Positions 16,903-24,257 of a DNA stretch of 64,000 nt are shown in pieces. The stretch is from assembly GCA_050008715.1 (NCBI GenBank), contig JBEKMC010000017.1, positions 8,007-72,006 on the forward strand, in the 5' to 3' direction. Positions within the stretch are counted from its first letter, which is position 1, and each line of letters starts with the position of its first letter. The notes beneath the pieces were generated by a model. That model ran no database searches and had not been told where the DNA came from. It saw only the letters and a program-made list of their open reading frames with translations. The position numbers and the translations under genes were made by a program. This DNA is from JAKACA01 sp050008715. Its GTDB lineage: Bacteria > Actinomycetota > Acidimicrobiia > Acidimicrobiales > Bog-793.

Positions 16903-18549
16903 GTGAAACGCCGCGAATTCATCCGTCTTGCCGGCGGTCTGATGGCCTCAGCCGCCACCGGCGCGACGGCGTCCGCCTGCTCGAGCCCGTCTGCGGAGAA
17001 GGGCTCGACCCTGCCCGACTCGAGCGTCGCCACCACGACAACGGCCGTCAGGGCGACGCAGCCGAGCACCTCGACGACGTCGATAGCCGCCCGGGCGCCG
17101 TCGCGACATGACTGGGCACGGCTCGGGCACTCCTTGGAGGGCGACCTCGTGCTGCCTTCGTCGCCGGACTATCTCACGAGCGCGCAGAGCTACAACCCCG
17201 TGTTCGACGGAGCACGCCCCAAGGCGATCGCCTACGTCGCCTCGGCGGCTGACGTAGCCGCGTCGATCGCCTTCGGGCGCGAACACGACGTGCGGCTCTC
17301 GATCCGCTCGGGTGGCCACAGCTACGGCGGCTGGTCGACCGGCGACGGTCTTGTCGTGGACGTCACGCGGCTCGCCGCCGCCTCGGTGGACATGCCCGCC
17401 GGCGCTGCCTCGGTCGGGGCAGGGTGCCGGCTCGTGGACGTCTACGCGGCGCTGGCTCAGCATTCGGTGGCGATCCCCGGCGGATCGTGCCCGACGGTGG
17501 GCATCGCCGGGCTGACGCTGGGCGGCGGTACCGGCGTCCTCGGCCGCCGGTTCGGCCTGACCTGCGACAACCTGCTCGAGGCCGACGTCGTGCTCGCGTC
17601 GGGAGACCTTGTAACTGCGAGCCCGTCGCAGCACAGCGACCTGTTCTGGGCGCTGCGTGGCGGGGGAGCGGGCAGTTTTGGCGTGGTGACCGGGTTCCGC
17701 TACGCCATCCATCCGATCGGCGACCTCGGGCTCTTCACGTTCGTGTGGCCCTGGACGGCCGCTGCTCGGGTCGTCGCCGCCTGGCAGGACTGGGCGCCGC
17801 TCGGGCCCGATGAGCTCTGGTCGAACTGCCTGCTGTTCGCCGGGCAGGCCACACCGTCTGGATACCTACCGGTGGCTCGTGTCACGGGGGTCTACGCCGG
17901 TGCAGAAACGGCCCTCGACGCCGAGTTGCAGTCCTTCCTCGAGGCCGTCGGTGTGGCGCCATTCACGCGCTTTGTGGGCTCCGCCTCGTACTTCGACACG
18001 ATGATGATCGAAGCGGGCTGCGAGGGCGACACGGTGGCCGAGTGCCACTTGCCGAGCAAAGAGACCGGCGGCCTGCTGACGCGGGCACCGTCTGCGGCCA
18101 AGTCTGACATCCTGACGGCCAGAGCGAGTCCGCCGGCCGTCGCCGCCATGATGGCGGCGGTCGAGGCTCGCCAGTCCTCGCCGATCCTTGCCGGCGGAGG
18201 GATTGCCCTCGACGCCATGGGAGGAGCGATCAGCCGGCTTGGTCCCGACGAGACTGCCTTCGTGCATCGAGACGCCCGCTGCACCGTGCAGTACAGCGCC
18301 GGCTGGGGTGACGGGGCACCGGCATCGACGATCGGCGCCAACCGCCGCTGGCTGCGATCGTCGTGGGAGTCGATGCGCCCGTACGTGAGCGGCCAGGCCT
18401 ATCAGAACTACGCCGACCCGGCGCTGTCGGACTGGCCGGTGGCGTACTACGGCTCCAACCTGGACCGGCTCGAGCAGGTGAAGGCCGCCTACGACCCGGA
18501 CAATTTCTTTCGATTCCCCCAGTCGGTGCCGCTGCCGGCGACGCGATGA
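16903..18549 (+). CDS. Exported BBE-type FAD-linked oxidase (Tat signal)
   Basis: Berberine-bridge-enzyme family oxidase, about 548 residues. KRREFIRLAGG at the N-terminus is a twin-arginine signal; ATASACSS may be a lipobox, making it a Tat lipoprotein. The FAD domain shows RSGGHSYGG (His for covalent FAD) and GGSCPTVGIAGLTLGGGTG (Cys for the second covalent bond), so bicovalent flavin is expected. The C-terminal YQNYADP...AYYGSNLDRL...YDPDNFFRFPQSVP is the BBE tail. Start GTG 16903 places KRR at the N-terminus; ATG 16867 is possible. The substrate, perhaps a sugar or alcohol, is not deducible. Confidence 0.85.
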   Translation: MKRREFIRLAGGLMASAATGATASACSSPSAEKGSTLPDSSVATTTTAVRATQPSTSTTSIAARAPSRHDWARLGHSLEGDLVLPSSPDYLTSAQSYNPVFDGARPKAIAYVASAADVAASIAFGREHDVRLSIRSGGHSYGGWSTGDGLVVDVTRLAAASVDMPAGAASVGAGCRLVDVYAALAQHSVAIPGGSCPTVGIAGLTLGGGTGVLGRRFGLTCDNLLEADVVLASGDLVTASPSQHSDLFWALRGGGAGSFGVVTGFRYAIHPIGDLGLFTFVWPWTAAARVVAAWQDWAPLGPDELWSNCLLFAGQATPSGYLPVARVTGVYAGAETALDAELQSFLEAVGVAPFTRFVGSASYFDTMMIEAGCEGDTVAECHLPSKETGGLLTRAPSAAKSDILTARASPPAVAAMMAAVEARQSSPILAGGGIALDAMGGAISRLGPDETAFVHRDARCTVQYSAGWGDGAPASTIGANRRWLRSSWESMRPYVSGQAYQNYADPALSDWPVAYYGSNLDRLEQVKAAYDPDNFFRFPQSVPLPATR

Positions 18550-18561
18550 AGACGCCGGGGG

Positions 18562-19635
18562 CTACTCCAGCACGCGAACGCAGAGGACCGGCGGCAACCC
18601 GGACGACACGAGCCTCCACTCTTCGCCCTGGTCGAGAGAGGCGAACAGCTGGCCGGCCCGCGTGCCGAACACGAGTGGGTACGGCGACGTGTGCCCGCTC
18701 GTGAACGCGTCGGAGACGACCGTCATGTGGGCGTTCCCTGACGGGAGGCCATCCCCGAGCATGACCCAGCGCTTGCCGGCGTCAGTCGTCCGGTAGACGC
18801 GGGGGCGTCCCTCGGGACCGCAGGGAAACCACTCGGACTCGAGTGGGAACACATATGCGGTGTTCGGTTCCACGACGTGCCCGACGACGGCAAAGCCGAA
18901 ATCGGAGGGGAGGCCACCGGGCTCGCCCCTCTGGCCGATGCGCGCCCAACTGTCGCCGGCGTCCTCGGAGTGGTACGTACCCGTATCGGTCTGGGCGAAG
19001 ACCGAGTCCGGGTTGGCCGCGTCGAGCGCGAGCTTGTAGATCTGGCGACGGGGCCCCCGCCATTCGTCGCCTGGATGCATTGCAATGCCGCCGTTCTTGG
19101 CTTTCCAGCTCTCCCCAGCGTCGTCGGAGCGGTAGATGCCTCCGCTCGTGATGGCGACCGTCAACCGTCCGGGCCGCTCAGCGTGCGTGAGGATGGTGTG
19201 CAGGCGGTCACCCGGTGACTCCCACCCGGCCCGATCGTCAAGATCCCAGAGGGTGCGCACGAGCTCGAACCCGACGCCATCGGTGGAGCGGAACAGCGCA
19301 GCGGGCTCCGTGGCGGCGAGGATCGGTTGCGTGCCGTCCGACGCCGGCGTGCTCCAGTCCGGTTGCAGCTGGCACACCCTCGCGAGCGTCGCCCCGTCGT
19401 CGGCCGGGAGCTCGATTGTGGTCGCCCCCGGATTGCTCCAGCTTTGGCCGTCGTCGTCGGTGACCCTCAGTGCGGAAGCGCCGCTCGGATCCACCGTGGC
19501 AACGTAGTAGCGCGGGCCGACCTGCAAGAACGCCGGCACGCGGCAGCCTTTGAAGTACGGGCCGTCGGCGACGCCGTCACTGACCAGGAAGAGCCCGAGC
19601 GTCGTGCCGACCGCAACGGGCAGGTGGTCGGTCAT
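18562..19635 (-). CDS. BNR/sortilin-like repeat protein (beta-propeller)
   Basis: About 357 residues containing at least five Asp-box (BNR) repeats: TDDDGQSWS, SDDAGESWK, SEDAGDSWA, TTDAGKRWV and SLDQGEEWR, spaced through the protein. This predicts a six- or seven-bladed propeller like the exo-alpha-sialidase/VPS10 group. No sialidase catalytic Arg triad or nucleophile Tyr is evident, so a glycosidase call is not justified. No signal peptide is clear from ATG 19635 (MTDHLPVAVGTT); the frame opens at 19668. Confidence 0.7.
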   Translation of the reverse strand: MTDHLPVAVGTTLGLFLVSDGVADGPYFKGCRVPAFLQVGPRYYVATVDPSGASALRVTDDDGQSWSNPGATTIELPADDGATLARVCQLQPDWSTPASDGTQPILAATEPAALFRSTDGVGFELVRTLWDLDDRAGWESPGDRLHTILTHAERPGRLTVAITSGGIYRSDDAGESWKAKNGGIAMHPGDEWRGPRRQIYKLALDAANPDSVFAQTDTGTYHSEDAGDSWARIGQRGEPGGLPSDFGFAVVGHVVEPNTAYVFPLESEWFPCGPEGRPRVYRTTDAGKRWVMLGDGLPSGNAHMTVVSDAFTSGHTSPYPLVFGTRAGQLFASLDQGEEWRLVSSGLPPVLCVRVLE

Positions 19636-19863
19636 ACGGGCCCGGAAGCTCGACCGCTCTAACTCCACTCCACCTGCTCCTCCACGGGTACCGCCCTGTC
19701 TCCTACCGCCTGTCTCCGATGCGAGGGAGGCGGTTCACTTGTGCACACCCTGCATGACGAGGATATCGACCGGAGCACCCGACGTGGCGGATGGCGTCTG
19801 GTCGTACCGTCGCGCTGCCCTGGCAATCGCTCGGGCAGGATTCCGGTCGATGCGACCGGTAAC

Positions 19864-20265
19864 GTGCGCAACGTGTCGGAGGACGAGGAGATCGTGCTCG
19901 AAGGCGTCGTCGTCACGGGCGATCGACGCGGAAGGCTGCTCGGCTTCCCGACGGCCAACGTCGAGCTGCCGGCGGCAACGCAGCTGCCGGCAGACGGCGT
20001 CTACGCGGGTTGGTTCGAGCGGCCCGGCGGCGAGCGGTACGTCGCCGCCGTGTCGGTCGGCACACGCCCGACCTATTACCGGGAGGGGGGCGGCCGGCTC
20101 GTCGAGGCCTACCTGCTGGACTTCGACGGTGACCTCTACGGCGAGCAGGTCCGCGTGGGTGTCGGGGCGATGGTGAGGGGCCAGGGGCGTTTTGCCGGCA
20201 GCGAGGAGCTGATCGCCCAGATGCAGCGGGACGTCGACGCGGTTCGTACGCTCACCGGGCCGTGA
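19864..20265 (+). CDS. Stand-alone riboflavin kinase domain protein
   Basis: About 133 residues matching only the flavokinase half of RibF, which phosphorylates riboflavin to FMN. GRLLGFPTANVELP is the nucleotide-loop motif, LPADGVYAGW the glycine loop, SVGTRPTYY the riboflavin/Mg region, and VEAYLLDFDGDLYGEQVRV the catalytic strand with its Glu. The FAD synthetase domain that normally precedes it is absent. The frame opens at 19741, but GTG at 19864 or 19873 fits the domain boundary. tRNA genes follow. Confidence 0.78.
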   Translation: MRNVSEDEEIVLEGVVVTGDRRGRLLGFPTANVELPAATQLPADGVYAGWFERPGGERYVAAVSVGTRPTYYREGGGRLVEAYLLDFDGDLYGEQVRVGVGAMVRGQGRFAGSEELIAQMQRDVDAVRTLTGP

Positions 20266-20384
20266 GCCCCGGCGAGTGTCCGACGGGCAGCTCGGATGCC
20301 TTCTCCACGTGCGACCGATGTGCCATGCTGGAAGGGTCGTAACCGCTCGGCGCCTCGCGGGCGTCTGGTGGAGCCGGCTTCCTT

Positions 20385-20458
20385 GGTGGTCGTAGCTCAG
20401 TAGGTAGAGCGCCAGGTTGTGGTCCTGGAAGTCGGGGGTTCAAGTCCCCTCGGCCACC
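20385..20458 (+). tRNA. tRNA-His (GTG)
   Basis: Full cloverleaf: acceptor GTGGTCG pairs with CGGCCAC (one U-G), the anticodon arm is CCAGG-TTGTGGT-CCTGG with anticodon GTG, and the T loop is TTCAAGT. The template carries G at position -1 opposite C73, the hallmark of tRNA-His. CCA is not encoded. Confidence 0.95.
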
Positions 20459-20532
20459 CGTCTGCGCGGTAGCCGCGTCGCGGTCGCCCGCCTCCAACAG
20501 CTGGCGCAGCGAGTAGTCTGGCTGTCCGCCAG

Positions 20533-20609
20533 GCGCCTCTAGCTCAATTTGGCAGAGCAACGGACTCTTAATCCGCAGGTTCTGGGTTCGAGTCCCAGGG
20601 GGCGCACCA
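20533..20609 (+). tRNA. tRNA-Lys (CTT), CCA encoded
   Basis: Acceptor GCGCCTC pairs with GGGGCGC. The anticodon arm is ACGGA-CTCTTAA-TCCGC with anticodon CTT, the T arm is CTGGG-TTCGAGT-CCCAG, and the discriminator A is followed by an encoded CCA at 20607-20609. It lies 74 bp after tRNA-His in the same direction. Confidence 0.95.
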
Positions 20610-21057
20610 GGTCAGGGAGCCCACAGATTGAACCGCCCGTACTCCTCCCGAGTGTGCTTCACTGGTCGAGCACAGCAGGCGGCGGCGGGAGTCGCCTTGG
20701 AGAAGGGGAGCCGTAGCGGGATGGCTCCCCTTCTCCGCGTGCGACCATCGATCTGACAGGACGAGCAGAGAGGGGGCCGAGGGCACGGCTTCCAGGGGAT
20801 CGCAGCACGTCCCGGTGCCGTCCCCTCGGCGCCCGAGACGCACGCTCCGTCGCCCCGCAGCCTGGTAAGGCCAAGAGTAGACCTCCGGACGTGACAACGC
20901 CCCGGGCGACACGGGCTGACCTCGTAGCAGTTGCCGACCGTGCCCGGGAACCGGCACGTCGGCGGACCCCGGAGCCTTGTCACGCACTCGTCGGGATATC
21001 GTGCGGCATGGTGACGGGGGAATCTGCACCAGGTGCTTCGTCAGCGAGGCTGGCCCG
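20610..21057. other. Intergenic stretch without a recognisable gene
   Basis: Between tRNA-Lys and the exported protein. I see no credible coding frame on either strand. It holds the strong hairpin at 20699-20736; the rest is GC-rich without an evident RNA gene. The N-terminal 80 bases may be leader of the next gene if it starts at GTG 21001 or TTG 20977. Confidence 0.4.
20699..20736. terminator. 14-bp perfect hairpin downstream of the tRNA pair
   Basis: GGAGAAGGGGAGCC and GGCTCCCCTTCTCC form a perfect 14-bp stem with a 10-nt loop. It has no T tract, as is common for actinobacterial terminators. It probably ends the tRNA-His/tRNA-Lys transcript and could act in both directions. Confidence 0.6.
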
Positions 21058-22320
21058 TTGACGTCGCCAGGGCCGCACCGCCTCGCTGTCCGTCGGTCGA
21101 TCGCCCTGATCGGGTGTGCGCTGGCATTTGGCTGCGTGCTTCCCATGTTGCGGGCCTTTCCCGCCGCGGCCGCCCCGAGACGCCCGCCGGCGACGCAGGG
21201 GCGGTCCGTGCTCGCCGTCGGCGCCTCGCAACGGTCGAGCCTGCTCGCTGACGTCGGCGCGTCGCCAGCAAGCTGCGCGACGGAGGTGTCCGGCGTGAAG
21301 GTCGAAGACCCTCAGCCGGACTACGACATCGACAACACGATGGCGAACTACGCAAACAGCGGCAAGGGATGGACCGGGGGCGACGGCGGCCAGTCCATCC
21401 GGCTCCCGGACGGGAAGTTCGTCTGGCTCGAAGACGACGTCTACTTGGGGAAGGTCGTCGACGGCTCACGACCGAACAGCGTCTTCCTGCACAACGCCGT
21501 AGTGATCGAGGATGGCGCGACGTTCAAGACGCTGCATGGTCCGACGGCCAAGCAGCCGACCGAATTCATGAACTACGTGCACCCGCCGGGGTACTGGTAT
21601 TGGAACGACGGCGCCGTCGTCAGCGGGAACACCCTGTTCGTCTCGTACTCCTCGTACTACTACCTCGGCAAGCCATCGGTGTTCGGGTTCGTGCGCACGG
21701 GCACGGTGCTCGTGGGTTTCTCGGCGACGAGCCTTCGTCTCCTGAGCGTCACGCCGTTGAGCAGGAAGCAGGGAATCCTGTGGGGCATCTCGATGATGAA
21801 CGCCGGCAAGTACACCTACATCTACGGCACGCGAAACCAGAACAAGGGCCTCACGGAGATGAACTACATGTACGTCGCCAGGGTGCCAATGGGTCGCCTG
21901 ATCGGCACATGGCAGTACTTCAACGGGTCGCACTGGGCCCTGGAGGCCGCCAAGGCGCGGCCGGTGACCACCGAGGCCGCGTCGGAGTACAGCGTGTCGC
22001 AGCTCGGGAACGCCTATGTCCTCACGACCATGGAGGACAGCTTCGACAGCAGCAATCTGATGGTGTATTTCTCCTGCAGCCCGACCGGGCCCTTTGTCGC
22101 AGGAAGGCTCGTCTACGTGACGACCGGGCACGGCGGCGTCTACGGGACCGATGGGATTCCGGGTGTCTACACCTACGGCGCGTCTGCCCACCCCGAGCTC
22201 GCCGGACGGGACAAGGTCATCATCTCCTACGACGTCAACAGCACGGACTGGGGAATCCTGAACGAGAACGTCAACATCGTGAGGCCGCGCTTCGTGGTGG
22301 CGACGATCAAATTCGGATAG
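21058..22320 (+). CDS. Exported DUF4185-like protein
   Basis: About 420 residues. From TTG 21058 the N-terminus reads MTSPGPHRLAVRR, then a hydrophobic core SIALIGCALAFGCVLP and an AAAAP cleavage region, a good signal peptide; GTG 21001 and TTG 20977 are alternatives. The mature part has IRLPDGKFVWLEDDVYLG and a late SVSQLGNAYVLTTMEDSF segment, which resemble the five-bladed propeller of DUF4185/DUF5005 proteins found near glycan-degrading systems. No catalytic function can be assigned. It is the first of three exported proteins clustered here. Confidence 0.6.
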   Translation: MTSPGPHRLAVRRSIALIGCALAFGCVLPMLRAFPAAAAPRRPPATQGRSVLAVGASQRSSLLADVGASPASCATEVSGVKVEDPQPDYDIDNTMANYANSGKGWTGGDGGQSIRLPDGKFVWLEDDVYLGKVVDGSRPNSVFLHNAVVIEDGATFKTLHGPTAKQPTEFMNYVHPPGYWYWNDGAVVSGNTLFVSYSSYYYLGKPSVFGFVRTGTVLVGFSATSLRLLSVTPLSRKQGILWGISMMNAGKYTYIYGTRNQNKGLTEMNYMYVARVPMGRLIGTWQYFNGSHWALEAAKARPVTTEAASEYSVSQLGNAYVLTTMEDSFDSSNLMVYFSCSPTGPFVAGRLVYVTTGHGGVYGTDGIPGVYTYGASAHPELAGRDKVIISYDVNSTDWGILNENVNIVRPRFVVATIKFG

Positions 22321-22349
22321 GTCCGTTCAGGTCGGCGCCGGTTGACGGA

Positions 22350-23243
22350 TTACTTCACGACGATCGTGTACGTCCGGTTGCCGGCGTCGGCGTGGACAGC
22401 CTTGTCGCTCACGTGGAGGACGACCTTGTAGGTCCCGGCCTTCGTCGGCTTGCCGTAGAACTCGGCGTCTTGGCCGGTGGCGGCGAACTTCACGCCTGGG
22501 GGAAGAGCGCCGGAGCCGATCTTCCACGTGGGCGCACCGTTGGAGTCCTGGGCTGCCATTTCGACGAAGAAGCTCTTGCCGACCGTCGCGGTCGGCACCG
22601 TCGCCGGAAGCACGACGATGCCGACACCGAGCCCCCAGATCTTCGTCCAGGGAGTTGACTCGTCACCTGAGTCGGACGAGTAGTGGCCGCCGACGATGCC
22701 GCCGTTGCCGGCGTTCGCCACGTCGTCCTTGTACACGCTCGCCTTGCCGTTGATCGTGACGGTGACCGTCGGGCCGGGATTGCAGCTCTCCGAACCGTCG
22801 AAGTTGTTCCCATCGGTGCTCGTGAACACGTCGATCCTGCCGGGGCCGAGCTTGTAGGGGTACTTGAACGGCGACGTCCCCCACAGGTTGATGGCGCTCC
22901 CGCAGCCGTGGACGCTCACTTTGCTGATGGTGATGGTCGTGCTGCCCGTGTTGTCAATGCGGATGGCCGAGGTATCCGGGTCATCGTCCTTCTTCGGATT
23001 GCCGACACTCGTGCTGCCGATGAAGTTCAGGTGGGCTGCGCCGAGCCATGGCTGGGTGAACCGCGGGTTCGTGAGCTTCGTCGCATAGCAGATGGTGGGA
23101 CTCGGGCAGTCGGCGTAGCCCGTGTAGACGACGAACTTCGGTGTGGCGGCCGCCGGTGTCCGGGGTATCGCTTTCGGGGCGGCCGAAGCCGGCACCATGA
23201 CGAGGAGAACCGCCAACAGAGCTCCCGCACAGCCAATCAGCAT
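22350..23243 (-). CDS. Exported protein with C-terminal Ig-like (putative He_PIG) domain
   Basis: About 297 residues. ATG 23243 gives a compact signal peptide, MLIGCAGALLAVLLVMVPASAAP; the frame opens at 23291. Residues about 35-200 are Gly/Asn/Thr-rich with paired Cys (YADCPSPTICYAT; VSVHGCGS; SESCNPGP), probably a beta-sandwich with disulfides. The last 85 residues (ALPPGVKF...GKPTKAGTYKVVLHVSD) match the putative-Ig repeat of bacterial surface proteins. A structural or adhesive surface role is inferred. Confidence 0.65.
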   Translation of the reverse strand: MLIGCAGALLAVLLVMVPASAAPKAIPRTPAAATPKFVVYTGYADCPSPTICYATKLTNPRFTQPWLGAAHLNFIGSTSVGNPKKDDDPDTSAIRIDNTGSTTITISKVSVHGCGSAINLWGTSPFKYPYKLGPGRIDVFTSTDGNNFDGSESCNPGPTVTVTINGKASVYKDDVANAGNGGIVGGHYSSDSGDESTPWTKIWGLGVGIVVLPATVPTATVGKSFFVEMAAQDSNGAPTWKIGSGALPPGVKFAATGQDAEFYGKPTKAGTYKVVLHVSDKAVHADAGNRTYTIVVK

Positions 23244-23339
23244 GCGTCGCAATGGTCCGAACCTTTCGTAGACGGGACAACAGCGTGGCATTCCGGTTGG
23301 GTGTCGTCAACGACGCGCCGAGGCCGGCGGCGCCTGGCG

Positions 23340-24107
23340 TCAGCTCTCGATATCGAGACTCGCGGTCTGCACGGCGGTGATGCTGACCGTGAGGGCGAAG
23401 GTGTTCCCCGTGTTGCCCGCGCCCACACACTCGAGAAAAGCTCGACTCACCGCCGGGATCGTCCCGGCCACGGTCAGCGCCATGGCTGCATAATTCTCCG
23501 GGGTGCTCGTGGGCCCGAGGAGCCCGGCGTCGACACTGTCGGTCTGCGTGCCGAGTTTGAGCTGGCACTCCACAAGGTCGGAGGCGTTGCTCACGCTGAT
23601 GTCCTCGAGGGACAGGTCAGCGTTCACGACGTAGGTGCCGGCATTCAGCAGCAGCGAGGCCACCGTGCCGAGCGTCCCAGGGATATGGGCCTCCGAGGCG
23701 GACAGGTAGAACCCGCTGCTGGGACCGGCTGGGCCGACCGGCCCGGTGCCTCCCGTTGCCCCGGTTGCTCCCGTTGCCCCGGTGGCTCCCGGTGCTCCGC
23801 GACGACCTGTCGCTCCCCGGGGACCCGTCTCATCCCACGACACTGACGAGGATCCGCTCGGGCAGGCGTGTGGTGTCTTGCCGACGTTCGAGAGAATTCC
23901 GTTCCGGAGGCACGCATGGAAGACCGTGGCAGCAGCTCTCGGACTCGGGACTGCTGCGATCGCCGATGTCACGCCGGCGGTGACGACCACGCCGACAACG
24001 AGGGCAGCGACCAGTGGACGGCTGGCTCGGGATTTGAGGTTGGCGTGTCTCCGTGTCGCTCGCGTGAGCTCCGGGTGTCCGGCGTTGCTACCGGTCTGCG
24101 ATCTCAT
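23340..24107 (-). CDS. Exported collagen-like (Gly-X-Y) protein
   Basis: About 255 residues. A long basic n-region precedes the hydrophobic segment LVAALVVGVVVTAGVTSAIAA. A short Cys-containing head (FHACLRNG...HACPSGS) is followed by about 11 Gly-X-Y triplets, mostly GAT/GPR/GAP, at about residues 95-130, then a beta-rich C-terminal domain with Cys pairs that may trimerise. This is the standard layout of bacterial collagen-like surface proteins. ATG 24107 is preferred; the frame opens at 24155. It shares direction with the preceding Ig-like protein. Confidence 0.72.
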   Translation of the reverse strand: MRSQTGSNAGHPELTRATRRHANLKSRASRPLVAALVVGVVVTAGVTSAIAAVPSPRAAATVFHACLRNGILSNVGKTPHACPSGSSSVSWDETGPRGATGRRGAPGATGATGATGATGGTGPVGPAGPSSGFYLSASEAHIPGTLGTVASLLLNAGTYVVNADLSLEDISVSNASDLVECQLKLGTQTDSVDAGLLGPTSTPENYAAMALTVAGTIPAVSRAFLECVGAGNTGNTFALTVSITAVQTASLDIES

Positions 24108-24257
24108 TCTTGCCCTTTCCTCGTGCGTTCGAGACGTGCCAGCGTCGACGTTCACGACGACTGCGTGCTCACGGTACGAGTCGGGTCGACCGTTCGAACC
24201 CGGGATATCCCTAGTTTCTTCCGGAGATTCCGATCGGGCAGCAACCTGGAGGCATGT

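Noticed and set aside
20610..20976. Small RNA gene (RNase P, tmRNA or SRP) after the tRNAs
   Set aside because: No conserved core of any of these could be found; only the hairpin at 20699-20736 is convincing.
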